A stretch of 64,000 bases of DNA from Micromonospora pisi (GCF_003633685.1 NZ_RBKT01000001.1:620001-684000), one strand, 5' to 3'; positions 1-8,899 are shown, counted from the stretch's first letter. The notes: generated by a model not told the origin, from the sequence alone. A program made the numbers and translations.

Positions 1-1
1 C

Positions 2-184
2 CGGGCGCTGATGTTGCGCTGGCGTCGGTCCGGCGGGCGCCGCCGGTCCGTCGACCTCGATCCGTGGCGGCGGTTGCCGCCTCCCGGCGGCGGCGCGGGT
101 GGGACGCGGGTAGGGCTGGCCTTGTCGGCGACGCTCACGATTTCCCCCAAGAACCTGAACCCTGCTCGCCTCAAACCCTGCTAG
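2..184 (+). CDS. C-terminal end of an unidentified protein (5' truncated)
   Basis: An open frame enters the window at base 2 and ends at TAG 182-184. It encodes about 60 residues rich in arginine, then glycine/proline, then a mildly hydrophobic stretch. Third codon positions are strongly G/C for the first ~110 bases, which supports real coding in this frame over the other two. No family can be recognised from so short a tail; it could be the cytosolic end of a membrane protein. The rest, up to base 301, holds nothing I recognise. Confidence 0.3.
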   Translation, partial: RALMLRWRRSGGRRRSVDLDPWRRLPPPGGGAGGTRVGLALSATLTISPKNLNPARLKPC

Positions 185-301
185 CCAGATCTTAAGCGGG
201 CGATGCTGACAAACATTGCGAACCTGCTTAGTACCCACAAATGCGGCAACCCGCCCCGATCAGCTGCCCGAATTCGCTTCCCGGATCAGCTGCCCGACCG
301 C

Positions 302-1837
302 TCAGACCGCCGTCCGCTCGTCCACCAGCAGCGCCAACGTGAATCCCGTCGGACGCCAGATCTGCGCCACCTCGTACCGCGTGCGCAGCAGTTCCTCCTT
401 GCGTCCACCGATCGCGTGCATCGGATCGGTCAGCTCGCCCAAGCGCACCACCCAGAGCCGTCCGGCGTCGCCGAGGCAGCGGCCGACCTCCACGCACTCG
501 GCGACCGGGACATCGCCGAAGGCGCTGACCGGTCCGATCGCGAGCAGGTCGTCGGGGCGGCGGTCGGCCGGCAGGTACCGGTCGAGCGCACCCCGGCCGA
601 CCCGGCCGCCGTCCGGATCGGTCGAGACGTAGACGACCCCGTCTCCCGACCGCATCCCGGACTCGACGATCGCGGCGAGTTGCCGGGTGTTCTGGTCGTG
701 GCCGTCGGGCTCGCGGAGCGCCGCCTGCACCGGCATGCCGATCACCGCGATCGCGGCCAGCACCGCCGCGCCCCACACCATCCGGGTCCGCCCGAGCGCG
801 ACCGCGCCGAGGGTCGCCCACGCCGGCAGGGTGAAGAGCAGGCACTGCGGCAGCGACAGGGACACGACTCGCGAGACCAGCAGCAGCACGAGCAACGGTA
901 CGACCGCCCAGGCGGTGTAGATCGCTGTGGTGCGGCGCAGCGGGAGGCTGAACAGGGCCAACCCGAGCAGCAACGCACCCAGGGCGGTGACGCCGAACAG
1001 TTCCCCCGGCGCGCCGGCGAGCAGCCCCGGATCGCCCCCGGATGCGCGCAGCGGCAGCCCGGTCACCCGCGAACCGAGCCAGAGCAGGGCGAGCACGGGC
1101 AGCGCACCGGCCGACGACGCCAGCAGCCACCGCCGGGCCAACTGGCGCCCGAACGCGAGCACCGCCCAGCCGTGCCCGGCGAGCAGCACCAGCGCGACCG
1201 TGTCGAAGAGACCGAGCAGCAGCACCGAGGTGCCGTACGCGACCAGCAGCCAGCGGCGGGGCCGGTCGATCGCCAGCACCAGGAACAGGCTGGCGAGCAC
1301 CGCGACCAGCAGGGTGAACGCGTACGGCCGGGCCTCCTGCGCGTACCGGGTCGAGGTCGGCAACAGCGCGAAGATCACCCCGGCGAGAAGGCCGACGCGC
1401 GCCCCGAACAGTCGGGTCGCCAGTGCGCCGACGAGCGCCGCCGCGGCCGCCATCGCCAGCAGCGAAGGCGCCCGCAGGGCCAGGTCAGAGGTGCCCAAGC
1501 CCTCCACCCACGCCCGCATGACCAGGTGGTACGGCACGCTGCCGACGTCTGTCCCGTGGCTCGGGAGCCAGTTCTCCCGCCAGGACGACGTGGCCCGGTC
1601 CCAGGTCACCAGTTCGGCGGCCCAGAGTCCGGGTCCGGCCACCCCGGCGAGGCCGAGCAGTCCCATCACCGCACCGGGCACCAGCCAGGACGCGATCCGC
1701 GCCACGACGGCCGCAGGCCCGGCGCTGTCCCGGTCCACTGTTCCGTACCGGGCGATCCGACCCTCTCCCCAGGGGTCCTCGACGCTCGCCTCCGACGCCC
1801 CGATCCGGGGCATCACTACGGTTTCCGCATCCGTCAT
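302..1837 (-). CDS. GT-C fold membrane glycosyltransferase (GT39/PMT-like)
   Basis: A 511-residue polytopic membrane protein of the GT-C type, which uses polyprenyl-phosphate sugars as donors on the outer face of the membrane. A polar N-terminal tail of ~45 residues precedes the first membrane segment (about 46-70). The first external loop carries the acidic residues expected in this fold (E75, D80), and the motif RYAQEARPY (164-172) is typical of actinobacterial 'mannosyltransferase' members. Roughly ten further hydrophobic segments follow, and the last ~110 residues look soluble and probably extracytoplasmic. The acceptor (protein, lipid or glycan) cannot be deduced. It is monocistronic, with no partner gene on either side. 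Confidence 0.8.
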   Translation of the reverse strand: MTDAETVVMPRIGASEASVEDPWGEGRIARYGTVDRDSAGPAAVVARIASWLVPGAVMGLLGLAGVAGPGLWAAELVTWDRATSSWRENWLPSHGTDVGSVPYHLVMRAWVEGLGTSDLALRAPSLLAMAAAAALVGALATRLFGARVGLLAGVIFALLPTSTRYAQEARPYAFTLLVAVLASLFLVLAIDRPRRWLLVAYGTSVLLLGLFDTVALVLLAGHGWAVLAFGRQLARRWLLASSAGALPVLALLWLGSRVTGLPLRASGGDPGLLAGAPGELFGVTALGALLLGLALFSLPLRRTTAIYTAWAVVPLLVLLLVSRVVSLSLPQCLLFTLPAWATLGAVALGRTRMVWGAAVLAAIAVIGMPVQAALREPDGHDQNTRQLAAIVESGMRSGDGVVYVSTDPDGGRVGRGALDRYLPADRRPDDLLAIGPVSAFGDVPVAECVEVGRCLGDAGRLWVVRLGELTDPMHAIGGRKEELLRTRYEVAQIWRPTGFTLALLVDERTAV

Positions 1838-2297
1838 CGTGACTCACGACTTCCCTAGGGATGGGCGGTCAAGGCCATGGCGATGCCGCCCTGAAGCGAT
1901 GCCAGGACAAGGTCTTCGGTGTTCGCACAGCGTCTCGGGTGTTCGCGCAGCGGCGGCGGCACCCCGCCCGAGCTTCCCGGTGGGTGCCGGCTGTCATCTG
2001 GATCGTAGTGAGGATCCTTCGGGAAAAACCTTCAAATGCCCCGTATCCCGGGCGTCCCGCCCGAGGCGCGCCGGGCTTTCGCACGATCGGGTGACGGCGG
2101 TCGGGGTCCGGCAGAAGGTCGGCCGGAGTGTGGGCGCCTGGACGTTGGCGACGAAACTCCGATCTGGACGGTCCGCTGCCGGCCACCGCCCGCGAAATCC
2201 GAGGTCCGCCCGACTGACCACCGGTCGGCGGACCCCGGCCGACATCGCCGGGGCGTCGACGAACCGGAGGGTCCGACGAAACGATTGCCCGAACCAC
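1838..2297. other. Intergenic region without a convincing gene
   Basis: This stretch of about 460 bases between the glycosyltransferase and the CIRCE site contains only short overlapping frames with poor codon bias and no recognisable family. It is less GC-biased at third positions in every frame than the flanking genes. It probably holds the upstream region of the glycosyltransferase on the minus strand and of hsp20 on the plus strand. Confidence 0.5.
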
Positions 2298-2324
2298 TTG
2301 GCACTCATCGGTGGAGAGTGCTAA
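2298..2324 (+). promoter_or_regulatory. CIRCE operator (HrcA binding site)
   Basis: TTGGCACTC, nine bases, then GAGTGCTAA. This is the CIRCE inverted repeat with the canonical 9-nt spacer and a single departure (G for A at the fourth base) from TTAGCACTC-N9-GAGTGCTAA. HrcA binds it to repress groE/dnaK-class heat-shock genes. It sits ~127 nt before the hsp20 start, so this small heat-shock gene is predicted to be under HrcA control. Confidence 0.9.
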
Positions 2325-2450
2325 AAAATGAGATGTCGCACCTGACCAGGGCGGTGAAAGACCACCTTGCTCGGGCAGGCGCGACCTCGGAAACGAGCGC
2401 CACAGGACCTGCCGGACCCGCCGGCAGGCAGTCTCAAGGAGGTGGTTGGC

Positions 2451-2918
2451 GTGGTGCTGACTTTCGATCCCTTCCGCGAGTTCGACCGTCTGGCCGGTCA
2501 GGTGTTCGGCACCACCGGCAGCGGCGCCGCGACCATGGCGATGCCCATGGACCTGTACCGGTCGGGTGACCACTTCGTGCTGCACTGCGACCTCGCCGGG
2601 ATCGACCCCGGTTCGGTCGACGTGAACGTCGACGGCAGGGCCCTGACCATCCGGGCCGAACGCAGCGCCCGCACCGACGCGGACGTGCAGTGGGTGCGCC
2701 GGGAACGGGCCACCGGAACGTTCGAGCGCCGTATCGCCCTGGGCGACGGGCTCGACCTCGACCGGATCAGCGCGACCTGGCAGGACGGGGTGCTCACGCT
2801 GACGATCCCGGTCGCCGAGCAGGCCAAGCCCCGCCGGATCCCGATCGGAACGACCGCGGGCCCGGCCCTGACGGGCACCGCCACCGCCACCGACACCGTC
2901 GCCCTCGACAGGTCCTGA
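2451..2918 (+). CDS. Hsp20/alpha-crystallin small heat-shock protein
   Basis: ATP-independent holdase chaperone of about 155 residues in the cytoplasm. The alpha-crystallin domain runs from about residue 28 (MPMDLYRSGDHFVLHCDLAGI) to ~125, with the family features DLAGI, the beta strands around VNVDGRALTIRAER and the final DGVLTLTIPV strand; the C-terminal tail carries RIPI as the I-x-I/V-type dimer-locking motif. The GTG at 2451 is chosen because AAGGAGG lies 8 nt upstream; the frame is open further upstream, but those starts have no ribosome site. A CIRCE operator upstream indicates HrcA repression and heat induction. A strong hairpin follows the gene, so it is probably monocistronic. Confidence 0.93.
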   Translation: MVLTFDPFREFDRLAGQVFGTTGSGAATMAMPMDLYRSGDHFVLHCDLAGIDPGSVDVNVDGRALTIRAERSARTDADVQWVRRERATGTFERRIALGDGLDLDRISATWQDGVLTLTIPVAEQAKPRRIPIGTTAGPALTGTATATDTVALDRS

Positions 2919-2959
2919 CCGACCGGAGGACGGGTGACGTGCCCACCGGTACGACACCC

Positions 2960-2994
2960 GTGGGTCTCGCGGGCGGTTCGCCCGCGAGGCCCAC
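2960..2994 (+). terminator. Hairpin terminator after hsp20
   Basis: A 15-bp stem (2960-2974 with 2980-2994, one G-T wobble) closes a 5-nt loop about 40 nt after the hsp20 stop. There is no strong U-tract, as is usual in this group. It also lies just beyond the end of the convergent transporter gene and may serve both. Confidence 0.65.
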
Positions 2995-3005
2995 CGGGCC
3001 GGTGC

Positions 3006-3890
3006 TCATTCCTCCGGACGTGGTCCGGGCTTCTCCCCGTCGCCGCCCCGGCCGCCGGGGCGGGTGCTGGCGAGCCAGATCCCGAAGACCATGGCGAGTA
3101 TGGCGGGCACCTCGACCAGCAACCGCAGCCCGGTGATGGAGAGGGTCTCGTGGAACGCGGTCACCCCGATCACCACGCTGGCGATCGGGTCCACCAGCGT
3201 GATCGCGGTCAGCGGCGCGGCCAGCGGCCCGTTCTGGAAGGCGTTCTGGTTGAGCATCACACCACCGAGCCCGGCCAGGGCCAGGGCGTAGAGGTGCCAG
3301 TCGGTGAGGGCGTCGAGCGGGTCCGCGAAGAAGCGTCCGGTGAACGCCTTCAGCAGCACCGCCACCCCGGCGTAGAAAATGCCGGTGGCGACCCCGAGCA
3401 GCGTCCCACGCAGGGCACTGGTGGCACGGTGGGCGAGGGCCAGGCAGACCACCACCACCAGTCCGCTGCCGAGCCCCACCCCCAGCCAGGCCATCAAGGT
3501 CGGCTCCGGCACACCGGGGCGCGGCCGCGCGACGACGAGAAAGGCACCGAGCCCGACCACGCAGGAGGTGACCGCGATGACGTCGCGGGGGTGCGGGCGT
3601 CGACGGTCGAGGGCCGCCTCCAGCGGGATGGCCAGGAACATGCCGCTGATCAGCAGCGGCTGGACCAGCGTCAGCGGGCCGTACCGGAGCGCGAGCGCCT
3701 GCAGCAGGGTGCCGGTGATGTCGGGGATCTTGCCGAAGAGCCAGCTCCGGCGGCGCAGCAGCCGCATGAACAGCCGGGGGTCGAATGTGTGGTGCGCCGG
3801 CTCACGCCGGGCGGCGCGCTGCTGGAGCGCGGCCCCGGTGGCAAAACAGGCGGCGGCACAGAGCGCGAGCAGCACCGCGAGCGGTGTCAC
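3006..3890 (-). CDS. DMT-superfamily membrane transporter (NIPA/EamA-like)
   Basis: An integral membrane protein of about 294 residues with nine to ten hydrophobic segments, matching actinobacterial 'DMT family transporter' proteins related to NIPA-type magnesium transporters. Features seen are the start ...LLALCAAACFATGAALQQRAA, a central duplication of the EamA type, and a soluble tail rich in G, P and R. The substrate is unknown. The frame opens further upstream (3938), but the GTG at 3890 places the first membrane helix directly at the N-terminus with GGGA upstream, so I prefer it. The gene converges on hsp20. Confidence 0.75.
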   Translation of the reverse strand: MTPLAVLLALCAAACFATGAALQQRAARREPAHHTFDPRLFMRLLRRRSWLFGKIPDITGTLLQALALRYGPLTLVQPLLISGMFLAIPLEAALDRRRPHPRDVIAVTSCVVGLGAFLVVARPRPGVPEPTLMAWLGVGLGSGLVVVVCLALAHRATSALRGTLLGVATGIFYAGVAVLLKAFTGRFFADPLDALTDWHLYALALAGLGGVMLNQNAFQNGPLAAPLTAITLVDPIASVVIGVTAFHETLSITGLRLLVEVPAILAMVFGIWLASTRPGGRGGDGEKPGPRPEE

Positions 3891-4031
3891 GGATCGTCCC
3901 GCTCGCGACGCGACGCCCCCGACTCCGTACGCACACAATCACGCTACGTGATTAGCTGCGGTCCCGCCGCGCAGTTACCCGTACGACCACAGACTCCCGA
4001 GGCACCCGGAACAGCCCGCCCCGACTGGTGT

Positions 4032-4082
4032 TAGGAAGGGCCCCTTCCTCTACCGAAAGCGATAACAAGGGGCCCTTCCTTC
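4032..4082. repeat. Micromonosporaceae-type intergenic palindrome, copy 1 (diverged)
   Basis: AGGAAGGGCCCC (4033-4044) is the exact inverted complement of GGGGCCCTTCCT (4069-4080), with a 24-nt centre. The right half (GATAACAAGGGGCCCTTCCTT) closely resembles the arm of the perfect copy at 15761-15811. It sits directly after the HD-hydrolase stop codon, so it may double as that gene's transcription terminator. Confidence 0.8.
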
Positions 4083-4085
4083 CGC

Positions 4086-4724
4086 TCATTCGGGCCACGG
4101 GTTGGTCTCGATCACCTGGACGAAGTCGGTACGGGTGAAACCGGGCACGAAGTGCGCGAGCACGTCGGCGTTGACGGTGCCGAACGTGGTCTCCGGACGG
4201 TCCCGGAACCCGTTGGTGAACGCGGCCAGGATCTGCCGCTTGAAGTCGGGGCGGGGATGCGCCTCGACGACCGCCGCGATCGCCGCCGGGTCGAGGTCGT
4301 GGTAGCCGATGCCCAGCACATCGGTCTCCACCCCGGCGGTGACGAGGGCGACCTCGGGTTCCATGAACTCGGGGATGCCCGGGGTGGTGTGCAGGGCGAT
4401 CCCGGTCCAGACCTTGCGTACCGAGTCGGCGTCGATGCCGTGCGCGACCAGGAAGCGGCGGGCCTCGTCCGCGCCGTCGATCTCGAAGCGCCGATCGGCG
4501 CTGCGGTAGCCGTCGGTCAGCCCGAGATCGTGGAACATCGCGCCGACGTAGAGCAGTTCCGGGTTCGGGTGCAACCCCCGGCGCTGTCCCTGGAGCATGC
4601 CGAAGAGGTAGACCCGCCGGGAGTGGTGGAACAGCAGCGACGGCGCCGCCTCGCGTACCAGGTCGGTCGCCTCGCCGACCAGGCGGCTCGGCGGGATCTC
4701 GATTCCGGCGATGCGCTCGGCCAT
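4086..4724 (-). CDS. HD-domain phosphohydrolase family protein
   Basis: A soluble 212-residue protein of the HD superfamily of metal-dependent phosphohydrolases. The metal ligands expected are visible as H33/H34 (FHHSRRV), the H65-D66 pair in AMFHDLGLT, and H112 (ALHTT). The closest remembered annotation is 'HD domain-containing protein', a group often compared with cyanamide hydratase-like proteins; the substrate is not known. The ATG at 4724 is chosen because GAGGAG lies just upstream; an in-frame extension to 5510 is antisense to glxA and is spurious. It is divergent from the GlxA-type regulator, which suggests that the regulator controls it. Confidence 0.8.
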   Translation of the reverse strand: MAERIAGIEIPPSRLVGEATDLVREAAPSLLFHHSRRVYLFGMLQGQRRGLHPNPELLYVGAMFHDLGLTDGYRSADRRFEIDGADEARRFLVAHGIDADSVRKVWTGIALHTTPGIPEFMEPEVALVTAGVETDVLGIGYHDLDPAAIAAVVEAHPRPDFKRQILAAFTNGFRDRPETTFGTVNADVLAHFVPGFTRTDFVQVIETNPWPE

Positions 4725-4862
4725 CGGTTTCTCCTCAGGATCGGAAGGTGGGGACGGACGCCCCTGGGTCGTGGCCCACTCTCGCCGTCCGTGCCGATCA
4801 GCCGCCATGTCCTTTGAGCCATACTGGCCACAGATTAGGACATCACACCAGGTGGTAGAACC

Positions 4863-5840
4863 ATGACGGACGGATCCATCCGACCCCACCGGGTCGGCGT
4901 GCTCGTTTTTCCCGGCGTCACCCTGCTCGACGTCGCCGGTCCGGCCGAGGTCTTCACCGAAGCGAACCGGTACGGGGCCTCGTACGAGGTCACGCTCCAC
5001 TCGCCCGACGGCGAACCGGTACGGTCCTCGACCGGCCTGGGGCTGACCGTCGACGGCCCGGTCCCGGCCGTGACCGGGCTCGACACCGTTCTCCTGCCCG
5101 GTGCCGAGGCGCTGGCCGTCGCCGGGCTCGATCCCGCACTGGTGACGGCGGCCACCACGATGGCCCGCTCGGCCCGACGGGTGGTCTCCGTCTGCACCGG
5201 CGCGTTCCTGCTCGCCGCCACCGGTCTGCTCGACGGCCGTCGCGCCACCACCCACTGGCGGCACGCGGAGACGCTCGCCCGGCGACACCCGAAGGTCGCC
5301 GTCGAGGAGGACTCCCTCTACGTCATCGACGGCGAGGTGGCGACCTCGGCCGGCGTCACCGCCGGAATCGACCTCGCCCTGGCCCTGGTGGAGGCCGACC
5401 ACGGTCCGGCACTGAGCCGGGACGTGGCCCGTTCCCTGGTGGTGTTCCTGCAACGGCCCGGCGGGCAGTCCCAGTTCTCCGCCCCGTCGCGGACGCCCAG
5501 GCCGCGCCACCGACCGCTACGCGAACTGCTCGACACCGTCGCCGCCGACCCGGCCGGCGACTACTCCGTACCCGAACTCGCCGCCGCTGCGGGCGTCAGC
5601 CCCCGCCACCTGACCCGGCTCTTCCAGCGGGAACTCGGCACCACTCCGGCGCGGCACATCGAGCGCCTCCGGCTCGAGGCGGCGCAGACCCTGCTCGATG
5701 CCGGCCACACCGTCACCTCGGCGGCCGGGCGGAGCGGTTTCGGCAGCGACGAGAACCTGCGCCGGGCCTTCATCCAGCACCTCGGCATACCGCCGGCGAC
5801 CTACCGGCGCCGCTTCGCCAGCACCATCCGGCCCCGCTGA
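4863..5840 (+). CDS. GlxA-family AraC transcriptional regulator with DJ-1/PfpI-like sensor
   Basis: A 325-residue DNA-binding regulator. Residues ~10-180 form a DJ-1/PfpI-like (class I glutamine amidotransferase-like) domain with the nucleophile-position C111 in VSVCTGAFLLA and H131 in TTHW. Residues ~220-320 form the AraC double helix-turn-helix (ELAAAAGVSPRHLTRLF; SGFGSDENLRRAFIQHLGI). Relatives use the first domain as a ligand sensor. It is divergent from the HD hydrolase with 138 bp between the starts, the usual arrangement for a regulator and its target. Its last 40 bases overlap, tail to tail, the end of the beta-propeller gene on the other strand. Confidence 0.9.
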   Translation: MTDGSIRPHRVGVLVFPGVTLLDVAGPAEVFTEANRYGASYEVTLHSPDGEPVRSSTGLGLTVDGPVPAVTGLDTVLLPGAEALAVAGLDPALVTAATTMARSARRVVSVCTGAFLLAATGLLDGRRATTHWRHAETLARRHPKVAVEEDSLYVIDGEVATSAGVTAGIDLALALVEADHGPALSRDVARSLVVFLQRPGGQSQFSAPSRTPRPRHRPLRELLDTVAADPAGDYSVPELAAAAGVSPRHLTRLFQRELGTTPARHIERLRLEAAQTLLDAGHTVTSAAGRSGFGSDENLRRAFIQHLGIPPATYRRRFASTIRPR

Positions 5841-7162
5841 CCGGCCCTGGACCACCTGGGTCGCAACCGCCACACCAGCACGCCCGCCAACGCCGCGACC
5901 AGCAGGCTCACGGCCGCGGCGACCTGCCGCACCGGCGCGGGCCAAGGCCCCCGGTCCGGGTCGTCGCCCGACCGTACGGTCAGCGTCGGCAGGAGCGCGG
6001 TGGCGGCCCGGATCTCGAGCGCCAGGCACGGCTGCGTGTGGTACTCGCAGCTGCTGCCCCGGTCCAGGCGGGTCAGCACGACCGGGTCGCCCCCGCCGAC
6101 CGGAAGTTCGCTGATGCCGCCCAGGGTGAGCGTGAGGATCCGGTCGGACGAGCGCCAGCCGAGCAGTTGCTCGGCCGAGACCGGGGGCGGCACCGGCGCG
6201 TCCGAGACGGCGTCGACGAAGCGGACCTGGTGGGGGTCCGAGGCCCCGGCACCCGAGAACGGGTCGGCGGGTTGGACCGCGAGCAGCCGGCCGTCGGGTG
6301 ACCAGGCCACCCGGGGCGCCAGGACGAAGCCGTGGGGGATGTCCACCCGGCGCAGCCGCCGCCCGGCCCGGTCGACGATCCAGGTCTCCGCACCGGACTG
6401 CACCGCCAACGATTCACCGTCCGGGGAGAACGCCGCCGCCGACACCGACTCCACCCCGGTCACGGTGGTGCTACGGCCGTCGGTCAGGTCGAGCAGGGTG
6501 AGTGTCCCCCGCTCCCGGGCGATCTGCTCGACCTCGCCGATGATGGAGGTGCTGCCCTGGTACGGCGCGGCCGAGTAGGCGACGTAGCGGCCGTCCGGCG
6601 AGGCGGCGAGCAGGGCGACGGCGGCCGGAGCGGGTAGCCGGAACTGGTGCCGCAGTCCGGTGGAGAGGTCCAGCACCGTGAAGGCGCTGGTGGCCCGGTT
6701 CGCTTCGGTCGTGACCACCGCGCGGCCGTCGGCGGTCAGCAGCCAGGGCGTCCCCGGCGCTATCCCGTCGAGCTGCCGGTAGCTGTTGCCGTCGGCACCG
6801 AGTGCGAGCCGCTGCCATACATTGATCGTCTCGCCGCTGCCGTACTCGAAGATCATGACTGCCCGGTCCAACGGGGCGTCCCCGATCGTGCCGGTACGGA
6901 ACGAGAAGGGTGCGAGCCGGTCGGGCAGGCCGACGCCGGCCGTCGGGGTGGCGGGCTGCGGCGACCGGGACGGAAGCGGGCCCAGCCCGAGCAGGCCGAC
7001 CGCGAGCAGGACAACGAGCAGGACCGACCCGCCGAGCGCCCGCCGACGGCGTACGCCGCGCCGGCCGACCGCCACCAGTCGCTCGGCGTACCCCTCGGGC
7101 AGCGCCGGCCCGTCCCCCGGATCGGCTCCCCGGAACAGCTCGCTCACCCGCTGCTCGATCAT
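5801..7162 (-). CDS. Membrane-anchored WD40/TolB-like beta-propeller protein, sigma-factor partner
   Basis: A protein of 453 residues with an N-terminal cytosolic segment of ~40 residues, a membrane helix (about 44-63), a long extracytoplasmic region, and a second membrane helix near the C-terminus (~415-437) before a basic tail. The external region has PD40/TolB-like blades (SPDGRYVAYS, SPDGESLAVQS, SPDGRLLAV). Its ATG overlaps the TGA of the sigma gene (TGATG), so the two are translationally coupled. From that position it is probably the membrane-bound modulator of the sigma factor, although no classical zinc anti-sigma motif is present. The function is inferred from context only. Confidence 0.75.
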   Translation of the reverse strand: MIEQRVSELFRGADPGDGPALPEGYAERLVAVGRRGVRRRRALGGSVLLVVLLAVGLLGLGPLPSRSPQPATPTAGVGLPDRLAPFSFRTGTIGDAPLDRAVMIFEYGSGETINVWQRLALGADGNSYRQLDGIAPGTPWLLTADGRAVVTTEANRATSAFTVLDLSTGLRHQFRLPAPAAVALLAASPDGRYVAYSAAPYQGSTSIIGEVEQIARERGTLTLLDLTDGRSTTVTGVESVSAAAFSPDGESLAVQSGAETWIVDRAGRRLRRVDIPHGFVLAPRVAWSPDGRLLAVQPADPFSGAGASDPHQVRFVDAVSDAPVPPPVSAEQLLGWRSSDRILTLTLGGISELPVGGGDPVVLTRLDRGSSCEYHTQPCLALEIRAATALLPTLTVRSGDDPDRGPWPAPVRQVAAAVSLLVAALAGVLVWRLRPRWSRAGQRGRMVLAKRRR

Positions 7163-7659
7163 CAGGACTCCCGCACGTAGTCGGGCATCAGCCGGCGCAA
7201 CGCGGCGATGGCGAGTGAGGTCTGGCTCTTGACCGTGCCCGAGGAACAGCCGAGCGTCCGGGCGGTCTCGGCCACGTCGAGTCCGTCCCAGAAGCGGAGC
7301 ACGAGCACCGCGCGTTGCCCGGGTGAGATCCGGGCCAGCGCCGCCATCAGGTCCAGGCGGCTCTCCGTACCCGGGTCCGGGGCCGGCCGGTCGGCGGACT
7401 CGGCGAACGTCCGGACCCGCCGGGCCCACCAGCTCTGCCGCTGGTCGAGGAAGGTGTTGACCAGCATCCGGCGGACGTACGCGTCGGGTGACTCGGCGGT
7501 CGACGCCTGTGACCAGTACCGGTACAGCTTGAGCAGGGCCGCCTGCACCAGGTCGTGCGCCTCGTGCCAGTCCCCGCAGAGCTGGAAGGCGGTACGGCGC
7601 AACGCCACCGTCCGACCGCGGACGTACTCGACGTACGCCTCTTCCTCGTCGGCGCGCAT
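7162..7659 (-). CDS. SigE-family ECF RNA polymerase sigma factor
   Basis: A 165-residue extracytoplasmic-function sigma factor. Region 2 spans about residues 10-75 (LRRTAFQLCGDWHEAHDLVQAALLKLYRYW) and region 4 about 105-160 (ISPGQRAVLVLRFWDGLDVAETARTLGCSSGTVKS). The length and the CSSGTVKSQ motif match the actinobacterial 'SigE family' sigma-70 factors. The start at 7659 has a GGGAGGGGG-type ribosome site; the longer frame upstream lacks one. It is first in a two-gene operon with the membrane beta-propeller protein. Confidence 0.9.
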   Translation of the reverse strand: MRADEEEAYVEYVRGRTVALRRTAFQLCGDWHEAHDLVQAALLKLYRYWSQASTAESPDAYVRRMLVNTFLDQRQSWWARRVRTFAESADRPAPDPGTESRLDLMAALARISPGQRAVLVLRFWDGLDVAETARTLGCSSGTVKSQTSLAIAALRRLMPDYVRES

Positions 7660-7810
7660 CCGACCCCCTCCCTCGCACCTGATAGACACCAGCAGGGCCG
7701 TTCGGGGTTGTGGGCGATGATCGGATTTCTTCGCCGAGGGTACGGTTTCCTCGCCGACGGTACCGACGGCGGCGACCGGTGCACCCTCGGGTGTGATGTG
7801 AGGAGTCCAG

Positions 7811-8899
7811 ATGACCTCGGTAGCGGTGACCCGCTTCGGCATTGTCGGCAGTGGCTGGCGTTCGTTGTTCTTCCTTCGACTGGCCCGGCTGCTGCCCCAG
7901 TGGTTCGAGGTGACCGGGGTGGTGACCCGGACGGCGGAGCGGGGCGACGAGGTACGGGCCGAGTGGGGTGTGCCGACCTTCCGTACGACGGACGAGTTGC
8001 TCGCCCAGGGGCGGCCCGACTTCGTCATCGTCTCGGTGCCCTGGGCAGTGACCCCGGCGGTCACCCGTGAACTGGTCGGCCAGGGGGTACGGGTCCTCGC
8101 GGAGACGCCTCCCGCGCCGGACCTGGACGGGCTGCGGTCGCTCTGGGCCGAGGTCGGCGGCAGTGGCCTGGTGCAGGTCGCCGAGCAGTACCTGCTGATG
8201 CCCGGCCACGCCGCGCGGCTCGAACTGGTCCGGGCCGGGGTGATCGGGGAGCCGACCTCGGTACAGATCTCGTCGACGCACCTCTACCACGCGGTCTCGC
8301 TGATCCGTGGCCTGCTCGGGGTCGACTACGACAGCGCCGAGGTGAGCGCCCGGGCGTTCGTCGCCCCGCTGGCGAACCCGTTGTCTCCGACCGGTTGGAG
8401 CGGTGACGGTACGCCGCAGCAGCTCGCCACCACGCTCGCGACGATCGACTTCGGTGGGCGGATGGGCCTGTACGACTTCACCGACAACCAGTGGTGGAAC
8501 CCGTTGCGGGCCCGGCGGCTGACCGTACGCGGGTCGCTCGGCGAGCTGGTGGACGACACCGTGGTTCGGCTGGTCGACCCGACGACCCCGGTCGAGTCGA
8601 CGCTGGTACGCCGGCAGACCGGGATCGACCTCAACCTGGAGGGGCTGGACCTGAAGCACATCAGCTTCGACGGGACGGTGGTGTACCGCAACCCGTTCGT
8701 CGGCACCGGGCTCTCCGACGACGACATCGCGGTGGCGGACATCGTGGCGCGTACCGGTGCCTGGGCGCGTGGGGAGGCGGCGGCCCCGTACCCGCTCGCG
8801 CAGGCGTGTCAGGACCATCTGATCAGCCTGGCCATCGAGGAGTCGGTCCGGACCGGCGTACCGGTGGTCACCGCACGGGAGGACTGGGCCGGCGCCTGA
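7811..8899 (+). CDS. Gfo/Idh/MocA-family NAD(P)-dependent oxidoreductase
   Basis: A 362-residue cytosolic oxidoreductase. The N-terminal Rossmann domain begins immediately (FGIVGSGWRSLFF), followed by the family's second strand (GVVTRTAERGDE) and the helix before the nicotinamide site; the normal lysine of the E-K-P motif is not seen, since the corresponding segment reads LAETPPAPD. The C-terminal alpha/beta domain runs from about residue 130. GAGGAG precedes the ATG. The substrate is likely a sugar or cyclitol derivative, but nothing nearby identifies it. The missing lysine, if confirmed by alignment, would make its catalysis atypical. Confidence 0.85.
   Translation: MTSVAVTRFGIVGSGWRSLFFLRLARLLPQWFEVTGVVTRTAERGDEVRAEWGVPTFRTTDELLAQGRPDFVIVSVPWAVTPAVTRELVGQGVRVLAETPPAPDLDGLRSLWAEVGGSGLVQVAEQYLLMPGHAARLELVRAGVIGEPTSVQISSTHLYHAVSLIRGLLGVDYDSAEVSARAFVAPLANPLSPTGWSGDGTPQQLATTLATIDFGGRMGLYDFTDNQWWNPLRARRLTVRGSLGELVDDTVVRLVDPTTPVESTLVRRQTGIDLNLEGLDLKHISFDGTVVYRNPFVGTGLSDDDIAVADIVARTGAWARGEAAAPYPLAQACQDHLISLAIEESVRTGVPVVTAREDWAGA

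Noticed and set aside
2036-2569. A plus-strand frame overlapping the CIRCE site and the start of hsp20
   Set aside because: It has no ribosome site, crosses a regulatory element and conflicts with the well-placed hsp20 start.
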